From: Actinernus sp. WN-2022
Lineage: Eukaryota > Cnidaria > Anthozoa > Actiniaria > Actinernidae
Direction of reading: 5' to 3'
Length of the DNA stretch: 64,000 nt
NCBI GenBank assembly: GCA_030867875.1
Contig: JAOWCC010001589.1
Location: 88,249,537-88,313,536 of the forward strand
Shown piece after piece: positions 1-14,100 of the stretch; position 1 is the stretch's first letter, and each line of letters begins with the position of its first letter. Under the pieces are notes generated by a model that was given only the letters and a program-made list of their open reading frames with translations, was not told the DNA's origin and did no database searches. The position numbers were made by a program, and so were the translations under genes.

Positions 1-299
1 TTGCAGAACAGCGGTAATACCACAACGAAACAAATGGTACTCTTCTGCTCCCTGTGTGAGGATGAGTCGCGTGATAAGACCGAGACTCTGACAAATTTAG
101 ATATCATGTGAAAACTGCCCGAATATAAAACTGTTCCGAAGACAGAAGAAGTACATTCTCTCAAAGAACAGTTATTCTGAAAGCTGTTTGGATTCTCCTC
201 GCCGAACACGGCGCTCTTGAATTTTAGTCCTTCTGGCAGCATTGCTTGTGTTTGGTTTTCGCTAACCCATCATTCTTTGGCACCACACACTGAAAAACT
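1..299. other. No recognisable feature
   Basis: I see no exon, repeat or RNA gene here. It may be intron or upstream flank of the EGF-repeat gene that starts before or within this window. Confidence 0.4.
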
Positions 300-777
300 T
301 TAACGGGACCCGAAACAACCATAGGGGCTGATCAAAGTCAGGACCCGGCTAAACCACAGATCGAACTGATTGGAATTTAGCGTATTTGGTTTTCGTGGAG
401 GGAGGAAAACCGAAGAATCCGGAGAAACACCTTCGGAGCAAGGGCGAAATATCAAGAAACTCAACTCACATGTGGCGCTAAACGGTAACCAGGTCACAGA
501 ATCGAACCCAGGTGTAGAGGCGAACTAGAAAACCTACCAGTTAAATTAGCCTCTAGACACTTATAATCTCCTTTATTATACTAGAAAACCTACCAGTTCA
601 ATTAGCCTCTAGACACTTATAATCTCCTTTAGTATACAGTTTTGTCTGTTTAATGTAAATAAATGTAAATTTAATTTAAAATTAGAAATGCAATTCGAAA
701 TTAGTGTGAATAAAAGTTGTTGTTGTCACAGAGGTGAGAGGCGAAGCGCTTTAACCAGTTGTACCACCCCAGCTCCC
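300..777 (-). mobile_element. tRNA-derived SINE, minus strand, split by an insertion
   Basis: Read on the minus strand, 731-777 is a tRNA-like head with an A-box-like stretch (TGGTTAAAGCGCTTCGCC), and 300-527 is the body with a B-box-like GGGTTCGATTC followed by the family's typical body. Closely related bodies occur at 35226-35400 (-), 36513-36615 (+), 40190-40260 (+) and 53827-54075 (+). The head and body are separated by about 200 bp (528-730) of unrelated AT-rich sequence, so this copy was split by a later insertion. Confidence 0.7.
525..636. repeat. 56-bp direct duplication
   Basis: Two tandem copies of a 56-bp unit begin at 525 and 581, each opening with CTAGAAAACCTACCAGTT. They lie inside the sequence that splits the SINE. 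Confidence 0.85.
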
Positions 778-1076
778 CACTAAGTACACTGAATACTCAT
801 TTTCTTTCAGCCAAGGAAGATATTCATTTGGTAATCTAAACCCAAATCACCAAATTCCAACTATGTTGTATAGGTCCGTTGCTTTTCAGTTCAGTTTTCA
901 CATTTTTTTCTTGCTGTAGTTTCTTTCTACTTGCAAAATGCCACACGCGCGCGCGCTGGGTATGCATCATGCGATATTCTCCGTAATTTCAACGTCAGAG
1001 CTACAGACAATGTGAATGTGCTCAGTTTCGCGTCATAACTGCAGACTCTTTTCAGCCAATCAGAAACGAAATTGTG

Positions 1077-1168
1077 ACTTGAATGTATAATAACATAGAT
1101 TATTTGAACTTGAATGTATAATAACATAGATTATTTGAACTTGAATGTATAATAACATAGATTATTTG
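1077..1168. repeat. 31-bp tandem repeat, 3 copies
   Basis: Three near-identical 31-bp units, with GAATGTATAATAACATAG starting at 1081, 1112 and 1143. Non-coding. Confidence 0.9.
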
Positions 1169-1461
1169 TTTAAACACGACACAATATATCTTAATAACTT
1201 AATACTACAACATTTTGATAACATGAATTAGTAACAAATGCTCTTCGTAGTCAGTTATAAACAACATTGATGCGTGGCGGTCTCGTGTGCAGAACCTGTA
1301 GGCTAGTTACCTTTTACTGCCTGGTCGAGAACGAAATCACGGTCCTATGTCGAGGTTCTCTGGAATGATTTCCACAGTTCTTGTCAGATTTTGTTATTTG
1401 TTCTAAAGAGCTAAAGTGTCAATATTATTAAAGTTCCATTAAAACTACTTCATATTATATG
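1169..1461. other. AT-rich spacer, nothing seen
   Basis: No exon, repeat or motif that I can support. If the EGF-repeat gene extends upstream, this is intron. Confidence 0.4.
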
Positions 1462-2041
1462 TTATTTAATGCATTACTAGTTTAAATGTTATGAGGTAAG
1501 TTATTTAATGTATTACTAGTTTAAATGTTATGAGGTAAGTTATTTAATGTATTACTAGTTTAAATGTTATGAGGTCAGTTATTTAATGTATTACTAGTTT
1601 AAATGTTATGAGGTAAGTTATTTAATGTATTACTAGTTTAAATGTTATGAGGTCAGTTATTTAATGTATTACTAGTTTAAATGTCATGAGGTCAGTTATT
1701 TAATGTATTACTAGTTTAAATGTTATGAGGTCAGTTATTTAATGTATTACTAGTTTAAATGTTATGAGGTAAGTTATTTAATGTATTACTAGTTATAAAA
1801 TGTTATGAGGTAAGTTATTTAATGTATTACTAGTTTAAATGTTATGAGGTCAGTTATTTAATGTATTACTAGTTTAAATGTTATGAGGTAAGTTATTTAA
1901 TGTATTACTAGTTTAAATGTCATGAGGTCAGTTATTTAATGTATTACTAGTTTAAATGTTATGAGGTCAGTTATTTAATGTATTACTAGTTTAAATGTTA
2001 TGAGGTAAGTTATTTAATGTATTACTAGTTTAAATGTTATG
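1462..2041. repeat. 39-bp minisatellite, about 15 copies
   Basis: The unit contains TTATTTAATGTATTACTAG followed by TTTAAATGTTATGAGGT(A/C)AG. Many units carry GAGGTAAGT, which matches a 5' splice-site consensus; others have GAGGTCAGT. One unit near 1792 has a small insertion. The array ends about 70 bp before the first exon I can place. Confidence 0.95.
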
Positions 2042-2113
2042 TTTATTAGTCGCTTCCTGGGTGTGACGCCTCTGCGAATTTCTGATTTAATTAAAAGAAG
2101 TATGTTTTGGCAG

Positions 2114-2181
2114 GTGTCGCGACGGTTGGAGGGTGCCGTTGTGCGGTAGTTGTATCCCGAAGACAGGATGCAATTCTCCAG
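2114..2181 (+). CDS. Exon: DSL-type EGF, first part
   Basis: TTGGCAG acceptor, AG/GTAAGT donor; enters needing 1 nt, leaves in phase 1. The reading has C-R-D-G-W followed by C-x2-CIPKTGC, the cysteine spacing of the EGF directly after the DSL domain in Delta/Jagged proteins. This is the first exon I can place; signal peptide, MNNL and DSL exons must lie upstream or outside the window. Confidence 0.7.
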
Positions 2182-5100
2182 GTAAGTTGTACATCCCACA
2201 GCGGCAACACGTCACGCGCATGCGCTTTTGATGAGCCAGAACGCGCATCCCTCCAGTTTCCCGCCCACACCGGCTGAAAGAAACCACGTGTGTGAACTCT
2301 TTCGACAAAAAAACAACAAAATGCTAAGTCTAATACCCGATTCACACCAACTAAATTTAATTTTGATACATTCATGTAAATACTCACGCATGCTTTCGAT
2401 GTGGTGGTCTTCTAGATGGAGCTACTTGTGTTAATGGAAATGACTGTGTGTGCAAACCAGATTGGACAGGAACTAACTGTGAAAAGGGTACGTTCGTGTA
2501 GTTACCATAGAAACGCTATTCNNNNNNNNNNNNNNNNNNNNNNNNNNNNNNNNNNNNNNNNNNNNNNNNNNNNNNNNNNNNNNNNNNNNNNNNNNNNNNN
2601 NNNNNNNNNNNNNNNNNNNNNATAAACACATCTTGAGTACTGTTCTATTCATGATCCTGTCAGTATTATCTGACCACTTTACAGTCAACTGCGAACTTTC
2701 CATGACCAACCCTTGTTTTGCCAGGATGGAAATTGTGTTTCGTAAACTGAAGTCAATTGACATTGAGTGTTTCAGGAATGACATCATTGACCCTTCCCTT
2801 GGTCAAATGTCCGTCTGACGACCTTCCTATTTGGTGGTTCACTGATATGATTCCGTCCTGTCCTCCATTCTTGACAGCAATGCACCTGTTAAAAAAACAG
2901 TAACAATTCGACCAGCTGCTCCGTGGTATACAGAGGTTATAAAAAAACGAGAAAAGAAAGAGAAGACGATTAGAAAGGTGCTGGCGTTCAACTATGCACT
3001 TAAATGACCGTCAATGATGTGTCCAGCAATGTGCTGTTGTTAAAAATCTGCGTCAAAATCTAAATACTACTCTGAGATGATTGCTGAGAACTAATCTGAC
3101 TTGAAGAAACTGTTCTCCACTTTCAGTAAACTACTACACAGGAAACCTGAAATAAAGTCCCGGTACCACTCTTCTGATTGCCTGATAACAAGATTAAGAA
3201 AATCCGTAGTGGCTTTGATCAATGTCCTCCTGTTAACAACGCTCCTGTACCCGATATCAACAACGCTCCTGTACCCGATATCAACAACGCTCCTGTACCC
3301 GATATCAACAACCCTCCTGTACCCGATATCAACAACCCTCCTGTACCCGATATCAACAACGCTCCTGTACCCGATATCAACAACGCTCCTGTACCCGATA
3401 TCAACAACGCTCCTGTACCCGATATCAACAACGCTCCTGTACCCGATATCAACAACGCTCCTGTACCCGATATCAACAACGCTCCTGTACCCGATATCAA
3501 CAACGCTCCTGTACCCGATATCAACAACGCTCCTGTACCCGATATCAACAACGCTCCTGTACCCGATATCAACAACGCTCCTGTACCCGATATCAACAAC
3601 GCTCCTGTACCCGATATCAACAACGCTCCTGTACCCGATATCAACAACCCTCCTGTACCCGATGTCAACAACGCTCCTGTACCCGATGTCAACAACGCTC
3701 CTGTACCCGATGTCAACAACGCTCCTGTACCCGATGTCAACAACGCTCCTGTACCCGATATCAACAACGCTCCTGTACCCGATATCAACAACGCTCCTGT
3801 ACCCGATATCAACAACCCTCCTGTACCCGATATCAACAACCCTCCTGTACCCGATATCAACAACGCTCCTGTACCCGATATCAACAACGCTCCTGTACCC
3901 GATATCAACAACGCTCCTGTACCCGATGTCAACAACGCTCCTGTACCCGATGTCAACAACGCTCCTGTACCCGATGTCAACAACGCTCCTGTACCCGATG
4001 TCAACAACGCTCCTGTACCCGATGTCAACAACCCTCCTGTACCCGATATCAACAACGCTCCTGTACCCGATATCAACAACGCTCCTGTACCCGATATCAA
4101 CAACGCTCCTGTACCCGATATCAACAACGCTCCTGTACCCGATGTCAACAACCCTCCTGTACCCGATGTCAACAACGCTCCTGTACCCGATGTCAACAAC
4201 GCTCCTGTACCCGATATCAACAACGCTCCTGTACCCGATATCAACAACGCTCCTGTACCCGATGTCAACAACCCTCCTGTACCCGATGTCAACAACGCTC
4301 CTGTACCCGATGTCAACAACGCTCCTGTACCCGATGTCAACAACCCTCCTGTACCCGATGTCAACAACCCTCCTGTACCCGATGTCAACAACGCTCCTGT
4401 ACCCGATGTCAACAACCCTCCTGTACCCGATGTCAACAACGCTCCTGTACCCGATATCAACAACCCTCCTGTACCCGATATCAACAACCCTCCTGTACCC
4501 GATATCAACAACGCTCCTGTACCCGATGTGTGTGCCAGCAGCAGTCGATTTAATATCGCCGGCCTTCCAATGTGTCACACCTGATGAATTATCTCAGTAG
4601 AATGGTATTTTCTACTTCATTAAGTCTTGTGAACTAGATCTTGTCTTCTTCTTCTGTCTCTGGAATCAGCCGCATTCCCAACTCAACCAAGAAGGCCATT
4701 ATAACACCACGACTTAAGAAACCCTCTTTGGACACTGATGAATTCAAGAGTTTCAGCTGTGCTTCATTGTTGAAAACGTTTGGGCTTTGCAGACTATCAA
4801 ATATATTAACATTAATGACTTAATCGAAATCTTTCAGTCAGCTTATAAGAAAGACCATAGTACTGAGACAGCACTCATCCGCGTCCAGAATCATTCACTG
4901 TCAGAACATGCACTTATCTTACTGTTACTAGAACTCTCTGTGGCATTTGATACGGTTGACCACAAACAACTCCTATCTCGCCTTCTCAATTATCGTTTTT
5001 GTATCAGTGGAAAAGTACTTCAATGGTTTCAACCGGACGCAATTTGTTAAAGTTAATGGTTAATATTCAAAACGTAGTACACTTAAATATGGTGTGCGAC

Positions 5101-8100
5101 AGGATCCGTTTTGGGCCCGTTACTTTATTCACTTTATACTTCTCTCGGTGACATTGCCAGGAGATCTAACATTAAATTATATCTTTATGCTGATGATACC
5201 CAGCAATACATCACTTTTAAGACCTCCTCTGTAGAGTATATGGACATGAGCAAGTCGAAAATTGAAGACTGTATACTCGAGATTGACATATGGATGCTGT
5301 ACAATAAGCTGAAACTCAACAAAGATAAGACTAAGCTACTCGTAATACCATCTAAACATCGACCTAGACCACCTCTACAAATAGTCTGCGATGAAATAGT
5401 CTCTACAAATGTGCGCAACATTGGCGTCCTCTTTGACGATTGTCTTTCTATGGTTCCCCATGTGACTTCTACTTGTAAATCAGCCTTCTATCTACGTAGA
5501 ATCAGCAGGATCCGCAAGTAGTATCTCACTCCAGAATCTGCCAAGACCGTTATTCATTCTTTTGTCACGACGAAGCTGGATTACTGTAATTCCTCAATGT
5601 ACGGTCTTCCAACTATCTTACTAAAAGGCTCCAACATGTGCAAAACTCTGCTGCTCACCTTGTCCTTCTCACATCCAGATTTGAGCACATCACATGCATG
5701 CTTGCTGAGCTTCACTGGCTCCCTGTCTAGTATCGTATCCAGTTCAAGATCCTCCTTGTAATTTACAAGGCATTTCATGACCAAGCCCCGGTATACTACT
5801 ACAACGCTACATACCTAACCTGAGATCCTCAAACCTAAAATCCTATGGACGACGAGCATTCTGCATAGCTGCCCCAGAACTTTGGAATCGTTTACCCGAC
5901 GAAGTTAAAGACAGTGACAGTGTAGAATTTTTTAATGTAGACATTCTTAATTCAATTGTAAATAGCGCCCTTGAACCTTTGGGAAACGGCGCTTTATAAA
6001 TAGTTTACCTTATTATTATTATTATATTATTATTACAGCAACGATATACATCACTTAAAACTACGGTAATGCTACAGACATGCCGTAATTTTTTCCTACT
6101 ACTTTGTTGAATTATTTTGTAGAACCTTCTCAATCGCTACACCTGTACATGTGCTCCTGGGTTCACTGGTAGTAACTGTGAGACGAACATAGACGAGTGT
6201 GTGGGAAGCCCTTGTCAAAACAACGGCACCTGTGTGGACAGTATTAACAGATATTGGTGTCTGTGTGTCCAGGGGTATAGTGGGACACAGTGCCAGACCA
6301 ATATCGACGATTGTCAGGCAAACCCATGCCAAAATGGCGGTAAGTGGACAAGATGAGAAATTCAGTTAACCAATTAATTTATGTTTTAGGAAATAAATCA
6401 AGTATAACAAGAGCATAAGTAAGAGAGGGAATCTTGTAGCAAAGTGGGCGCGCGCGCCGGCGATAACTTAAAAAATGGCGCGAAAACATTGGCAGTCAGA
6501 AGCCGGCAAAATATTTTCACGCCGCTTTTTTAATTGTCGCGCGCGCGCCCACTTTGCTTCAACTGCTTCCGGTTACTAAAAATAGATTTTACTGATTCGA
6601 CATTATCATCGCACAGCGAGCGGATTGGAGATTCTCTTACTTTATATGCTCTCTTGAGTATAGCCAATAATTGAGTTCCTGCAGCTGTTTTGTTTGACCT
6701 CCTTCTGACACATAAACACTATTTCAAATATATCGTGCGAGGTTAACGGTCTAGAAGCTTAACGCCAAATTTATTAATGATACGTTGGCCTCTATTTTTA
6801 GGGCTCTCTTAAAATTGTAAAATTGCCGTCTTACTCCGAAAATAGAATACTTCAAAATCCTGCATATATCCGTCCTCTGAAATGTAGAAAGTAGTTGCTA
6901 CATCTTGTGGGAATTATTTTTGTGGGTTTGCTAATGTAAACGACATTGTTTTTTTGGTGTAGTCCTTTAGTTTTCGGAATACTCGGAAATGTCTTAAAAA
7001 ACGCGCCCTATAAGTCGTAGTTGAGTTTATAGGTTGTTAGTGAATTATGGTGTGTATTATGGTGGTATTCCCCTCTTCCCTCCATCCCCTTGGGTGTTCC
7101 TAGGTACGTGTCACGATGAGGTGAATAACTTCCGGTGCACGTGTGTGAGTGGGTTCCACGGCAAGACGTGCCATAACGCGACGGACGAATGTCAGCCTAA
7201 CCCGTGTCAGAATGGAGGCACGTGCCAGGACCTGCACAGGGATTACAATGTACGTATAGCGAGTCTAACCTCGTCCCCAGGCTCTTCGTTTAGGCGCGGC
7301 TGGATATTGTGACGTCAATGCTTCGGTTTGCCCCACTCCCAGAGGAGTCAAAACGGCCGCCATTTTGAAGAAAAAAACGCCTGAGCTAACTGCTGATAAC
7401 CTAGTTAACAGCGAGTCCATACTCTCACGAACAGCGCCACTGACTGCTGATAACCTATTGTAGTTAACACAGGTTGTGCTGTCCGGCTGATAGCTGACTG
7501 TCGACCTCTGTCGTGTTTACAAGTTAAATGCGATGGCTGCAGACTCACAACTAAATACTAGAGAGACGTAGTAGTACTGGTAACCGTGACAACACTCAGA
7601 GCTGTAAATAGTCCATGCACCACTGCTATAGTTAGGGCACAAAATGACTCCGGCGTAGATGCGCCTGTAGTCATTGTGTAAAGCAATTTTGCTCTATACA
7701 GGCGTAACCCTTAATTAAAAGATCAGTGCATACCCTGTTTTAAAAGTCCGTTCTCCTGTTTCTTATCCGTAGTGCACATGCCCGTTAGGGTACACAGGGA
7801 AAGACTGTGAAACGAACATAGATGACTGCACTCGAACATCGTGCGCGCCGACAGGGACGTGTCATGACGCGGTGAACAATGTCACATGCTCGTGTAATCC
7901 TGGCTTCACGAGTAGAAGATGTGAAGTGAACATCGATGAGTGCGCTGGTAAGAAACTTAAAGACCCTATGTCGACCATTGTGTACCTGTAAAAACTGTTA
8001 AGCTAAAGCATAATCAAATCCATTCATTACGCAAGACATAAAACAGCTTATACTCGCCAGAAATGAGTCGCACAAAAAAGCACGACAAAGTAAGGCCCCT

Positions 8101-11100
8101 GATGATTGGGAGGCTAAAGTAAAGCACACTTTACGACAAGCTAACATAAAATACTTCAACAATGAAGTCCTGTCAAACATCGATAGTTGTGGATCGATCT
8201 GGAAAACAATACGTCGCGCCCTGGCAAATAAGTCAAACCAACATGTGCAGTACACAAAGGACACGTCTCTCCTAGCTAACGAGTTCAACTGATGAGTTCT
8301 TTACATATGTCGGCGAAAGAGCTGCCATTGATTCAAGGCAGCTAGCAAAGGGTCATGATCTGATCATACCTGATACCACTTCAACCCCCAGGACATTTCC
8401 AGATAAAGACTTATTTTATTTTAAGCCAGTGTCCTGTGCTGAGGTGCATAAAATTATAATTATAATTATGTCATTCAATCCTACTTAATAAGACCTTGGT
8501 ACCTCAAGCCCCGCCCTTACATAGTTTGAGAGTTATTTAGCGAATATACATGAAAGCACCCGCATAGGACCTTCACTATCATCATCTCTAGCCGTAAAAC
8601 ATGGTGTGTAAGAGAGTTCTATCTTAGGCCCCTTGCTCTTCACACTATACATGAACGATCAGCCCACAATGATTAAAAACTGTGATATTGAATCTGATGT
8701 TGATGATACCATGCTCTGTGTCTCATTTACGTCGTTGGACATCGAAGATGGCTTGTGACGGATCTATCTTCATCGTGTTGTGGCGTGGTGAACTGTTAAA
8801 ACTAAGCTAATACTATTCGGAGTAAGACAGTTTGTCAGTAAAATTTCTAACCCATGCATACCTTTTTTGAGAAAGGACTTGATACCTGTTCCTTCGTGTA
8901 AGGATATAGGAGTCATCCTTGACTCTAGTTTGACTTTTAATTACCATGGGTAACTATAGTTCCTGTAAAAACTAGTGTTGGTCGGGGAAGATAAACACTG
9001 GTGGAATCAACTAAAGTCGATTGAGGTATGCTAACCGCCGTGGGAAGTGAGTAGCAGCTGACGTTTCGAGCGCTAGCCCTTCGTCAGAGCAAAAGAGGGA
9101 ATTGTGGGTGGGGAGACGGTTTATAAAGTGTCGAGTGCATGATTACCGCTGAGGAAACATGTACTCGGATCAATTGGGATCAAAGGAAATTGTGAAACGT
9201 CAGCTGCTACTCGCTTCCCACGGCGGTTACCATACCTTCATCGATTAGTTGATTATACCAGTTTAATTACCATATCGACTCTGACTTCTTCATTACTTTC
9301 CACATTATGCCAGATAAATAGAAAACAAGAATGTATTATTAGGTTTTACTGCGTCAAGTGAAATGCTGCTGGTTTGGTCTGATGGACTAAAGAATGTTAA
9401 AAATAATATGTTGAAAATGTATATATAATTGACAGAACGATTTCCAAACTTGAACATACATGATACTCATTATTGAAAAATAGGTTATTAATTTTCTAGA
9501 AATGTAACATGTGATGTGATCTGTAATTAATATGAACACGACTGATTTTTATTAATTTTAATACAAAACTAAAATTTGTGTTAATCAGAACATTTTTATT
9601 TCTTTTTCAGAACTACATGTTTGATAACATTAACTTAACATGCGTCTGTTATATAATGAACTTTGAACATGTCTCTATACTTTGTTATGTCATAAGTTTT
9701 CCGAGCCTGCCTTAGGCATATATAATTTTTTTATGAACTTGAACGTGTCTTGAACTCAGATTTGTGTTGACTTATTTGTGTTGAAGTCGGTCATTTCAAA
9801 CCGACGTGCCTGAATGGGCGACTTATTTGTGTTGAAGTCGGTCATTTAAGACCACATGCCTCAACGGGCGAACTTATATACATTGAATGGCCATCGAACA
9901 GCGGGTAGGTTTTCAATTGACAGATATTATGCATCGGGAATAAGTCGATTTTTGAGTGCATTGATAAACAAGCGATCTCCCTAATATAAGATTTCGTCGA
10001 CTGTGTACGTACTCCACAGTTCAAGTGATGCGCATTGGTCGTATAGCAGCGCTGTCAAACTCATGAAAACACATTGTCTTCCTCTCGATTCATCACTAAA
10101 ACGTTCGTGACCTTGATGAATACTTCCTGAATGACTTAAGATAATATTTGGCATATTGGCAAAGGAACATTATGCGGTGGCTTTTCGCATTGCATTCTCG
10201 ACGGTGATTGCTCAGTTCGCAAAGATTTCTGGGATTGTGCTTGGGCTGGTTTGTGGCACTATGAAATCCAGACATCCTCGAAAAAAATGACTGAAATCAA
10301 CTTTTTGTTAAGAATTAGTTATCCTCAACTCATTAGTATTTAGTAAACTGTTCTACTGGCTACTGTATGTTCCGGTATTACAAAGGCAGAATATATGTGT
10401 ATATTACCATTAATACAGAACTTTGCAGCACCCATTTTAACAGGCGTTAAGAAATTCGATCATATATCCCCTCTTCTCAACGAACTTGGATGGCTCTCAA
10501 TCAAAGGCCTGCTCTTATTTCGCGATGTCATTATGATGTGCTTAGTTACCAACGTTACCGGAGTTGTAAACTTGTTAATACGAGCGCTCAGATATTCATT
10601 CTCACGCAACTAGGTAGAAAGACAATCTTAATACCGTAAAATGTAGGACTTGTTTTGTTCAGCGCTCGTTTTTTTATCACGCGGCGAAGTCCTGGAATGC
10701 TGTTAATTCCACCACCAGGACCTACATCATGGTACGCAGTTTTAAAAAGGCCGCAAAGCTAGAAATGAGTAAATTAAGTAATTAATATTTTATTTGGAAT
10801 GCACAGTTCAGTGTTTATTTATCAATACTAGTATAATTAAATATAAGTACATCTTTTATTTTTAGGTTAGCTTAACTTATTTCAATTATCGTCAACTTGA
10901 TCGAATTAACACTAGATTGTGTTTGAATTCTACTCTCGCCTCACAATGTTTCCGAAATCTGAAGAGGATTGCCTTGTTTTCGCCGTTGTCGGGCCTGAAA
11001 TAATTTATAAACCATTTATATTTGATAAACAAATGATATAGTTTCAAGATAAAAGCAACAAACTAGAAAATTATATTTAAAGATTCGCATGCAGTCTCGT

Positions 11101-14100
11101 TCTGATGAAGACTATAATCCTGCACAAAAGGCCTGTTGAAAAAACACACGCTCCTCCTGCAGAAGTGTAGTATTAATTTCTACACACATACGTTTATATT
11201 GTAAAACTGTTTTCCTCAGCTCACGGCCAACCCTGTCAAAACAACGCCACGTGTAATGATGGAATCAACTCGTACACGTGCCAGTGCGCGCTAGGGTTCA
11301 CGGGTACCCACTGCCATACGAACATTGATGATTGTAAATTCGCTGTGTGTGCTAACGGAGCAAAGTGTGTGGACCAGACAGCTAACTACACGTGTAACTG
11401 TTCCTTAGGATACACAGGTAGGTCCACAGTCACACAGTTATGATATCTAAACTGAGCTATGATAACACTAGACATTGATTAAAGAGAGTCTCGCAAGACA
11501 TAGGAGTTATGCCCTAAACTAACAACAGCCCTTACCTCAGTATTTACTATCGGCGGATGAGACCGAGACGAGACCGAGATCGGCGCCGGATGAGACCGAA
11601 ATCTGGGAGCGTCCTTTCTTCCAACTTGGAATCACTGTGAATTTATCCGCCTGATCGAAAGAGGAAAACAGTAACCTAACTGACCTAAAAAGCGGTTCGA
11701 ATGGAATTGAAAGGGAACGATCTATAAATTGATTCTGGATTAAATATTCAATTAATATATGACCATGTAACATTTAGTTCATTAATATATGTCATGATCA
11801 CTACTCGTACCTGAACTTGAGGATGTCTCTCTAAACCACAGGCCGTCACTGTGGAGACAGGATCAACTACTGCGAACCACAACCCTGTCAGCACGCAGGG
11901 ACGTGCATTAATGAGCTGGGCCATTATCGCTGTGTGTGTCGAGAGGGGTTCAATGGAACCACATGTGATATCGACCCTTGTAAATCAGGACCCTGTCTGC
12001 ACAATAGCACATGCATATTACGATCTCAAGCAGGGTCAGTGTACTCTTGTGATTGTAGGCCTGGTTACGAAGGGAAAAACTGTGAAAAAGGTGAGACGTA
12101 ATCTGTATTTTATTTCAGTTGCTAGTTAGAAACAAATGTACTGGTTTGGGTCTCGTGCTCTCTTCAGTTTACCTTTGAAATACAAAAAAGTGCTGCTCAG
12201 TTCGAACGATTGACGGCGCCTGGCTAGCCAATCAGATGGCGAGTTTGCCAATAGACGGCGCCTGGCTAGCCCATCAGATGGCGAGTTTGCCAATAGACGG
12301 CGCCTGGCTAGCCCATCAGATGGCGAGTTTGCCAATAGACGGCGCCTGGCTAGCCAATCAGATGGCGAGTTTGCCAATAGACGGCGCCTGGCTAGCCAAT
12401 CAGATGGCGAGTTTGTCAATAGATGGCGGCTGATTTATGCTAATAGTTAATATCTAGGGGGCTCGATACCGAGAACGTGAATTGCCTCAAACAAAAAGTA
12501 AGTCATATTCGCGGTTATTGTCTGAAACGTATCTTTCATATTATGTCGTTACATGCCACGTCAATTTCATGTCAAGTAATAATCGCAACACACATCACAT
12601 CCGGCATCGCATCACATCATGTCGCATCGCATGTGCATCGTCATTTATTCACACCCTATCATATCATATCGTGTCGAGTTGTATTGTGTCGTGGCATATC
12701 TAGCATATTGATATTTCATGCATAACGACACTGATAAATATTGTTTTCCAGATATCGATAATTGTGATCCGAATAATAACATATGGAATGAAGAGAATTC
12801 CAACACGGTCGGTGCGTATGGATACTGTGGTCGGCACGGTATGTGTGTTGACGGCGTGAACTTGTATACGTGCCGATGTCACGCGGGATGGAATGGCACT
12901 AAATGTAACGTGGGTGAGTATGGAGCTGCTACCAGTGGGTTGCATTTGCTTAAGGTATTTTAAAGTTATGCATGTTAAGTTTGGTAGTTTTTCTTTCACG
13001 TCGCACGTTTTGATAACGTTATCTTGTTGTGTTGACGTGCAGATATTGACGAATGTACCCCTAATCCATGTCAACGAGGAGGTCAGTGTATTCAGACTAA
13101 CAACGCCAGTTATCTGTGCTCATGTCCCGCGGGATACACCGGCAAGAACTGCGCGGGATACACCGGCAAGAACTGTGAGAACGGTAATTACGACCTTTGA
13201 ATCCGGCAATAAGTTCGCAAACACATGTTTTACTTTATAGGGAATTAGTACCCACTTTTACTTTCTGTATATACACCACTCATAACAATTACAATAATAA
13301 CAAAGTCATGTATATTCACATCTTTTGCATGCAGTATGGGCTGAATTATAGGGTAACTAACGACTACATATTTAACAGTCACAAATCCACTTCAACTGTA
13401 GCCTGTGTAGTAAGCGTTTCTGTGTCTTCCCCCCCCCCCCCCCGGATTTTTCGCTTTTATCGCCGCGCGAGAATTAGGGCGAGCACAAAAAATCCATTTT
13501 TTACGCTCGCTCTATTCTAGCGCGGCAAAAAAGCAAAAATCCGAGAAAAAAACCAGAAACGTTTGCTACGCAGGCTACTTCAACTGAAACTCGTTCTCAA
13601 CTGAAGTGGCATTACCTTCTTGAGAGTTAACAAATGTGCACGCATCATTTTTCTTATGTAGACTAACTTTACCTATTTGTTTTTCTGAAGTCAAGCGCTC
13701 ACTTTTTTTTCTAGCTTTATTTTTTTGACATGATTAAGAATAACATTAAAATCACCTGGAAAGGTTTGCGTTGCTAAGTTGATGTCATCGAAGAAAGTTG
13801 AACACGCTTACACTTTGTTTCTGTAATGCCTATAATTAACAATAGTTGTCGTTTCTTTTTTCTAGAAATAGATGAATGCTTTCCAAACAATAAGTGCTCC
13901 TCAGGATCGACATGTAGAGATCGGTTGAACGGTTACGGTTGTCTGTGTCCACCTGGACAGAAGGGTATCTACTGTTCCTCGAGTAAGTCACATTCGATCT
14001 CAGTGTCAATGAGTCACGGGGAAGGTGGACAGAAGGGTAAACTATCTACTGTTCCTCGAGTAAGTCACATTCGGTCTCAGTGTCAATGAGTCACGGGGGA

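Noticed and set aside
3091..4600. Open frames of 430-499 codons on both strands
   Set aside because: They are produced by the 24-bp minisatellite, whose unit has no stop and a length divisible by 3; the flanks are LINE remnants.
12126..12433. Repetitive ORFs on both strands
   Set aside because: They are by-products of the 42-bp minisatellite.
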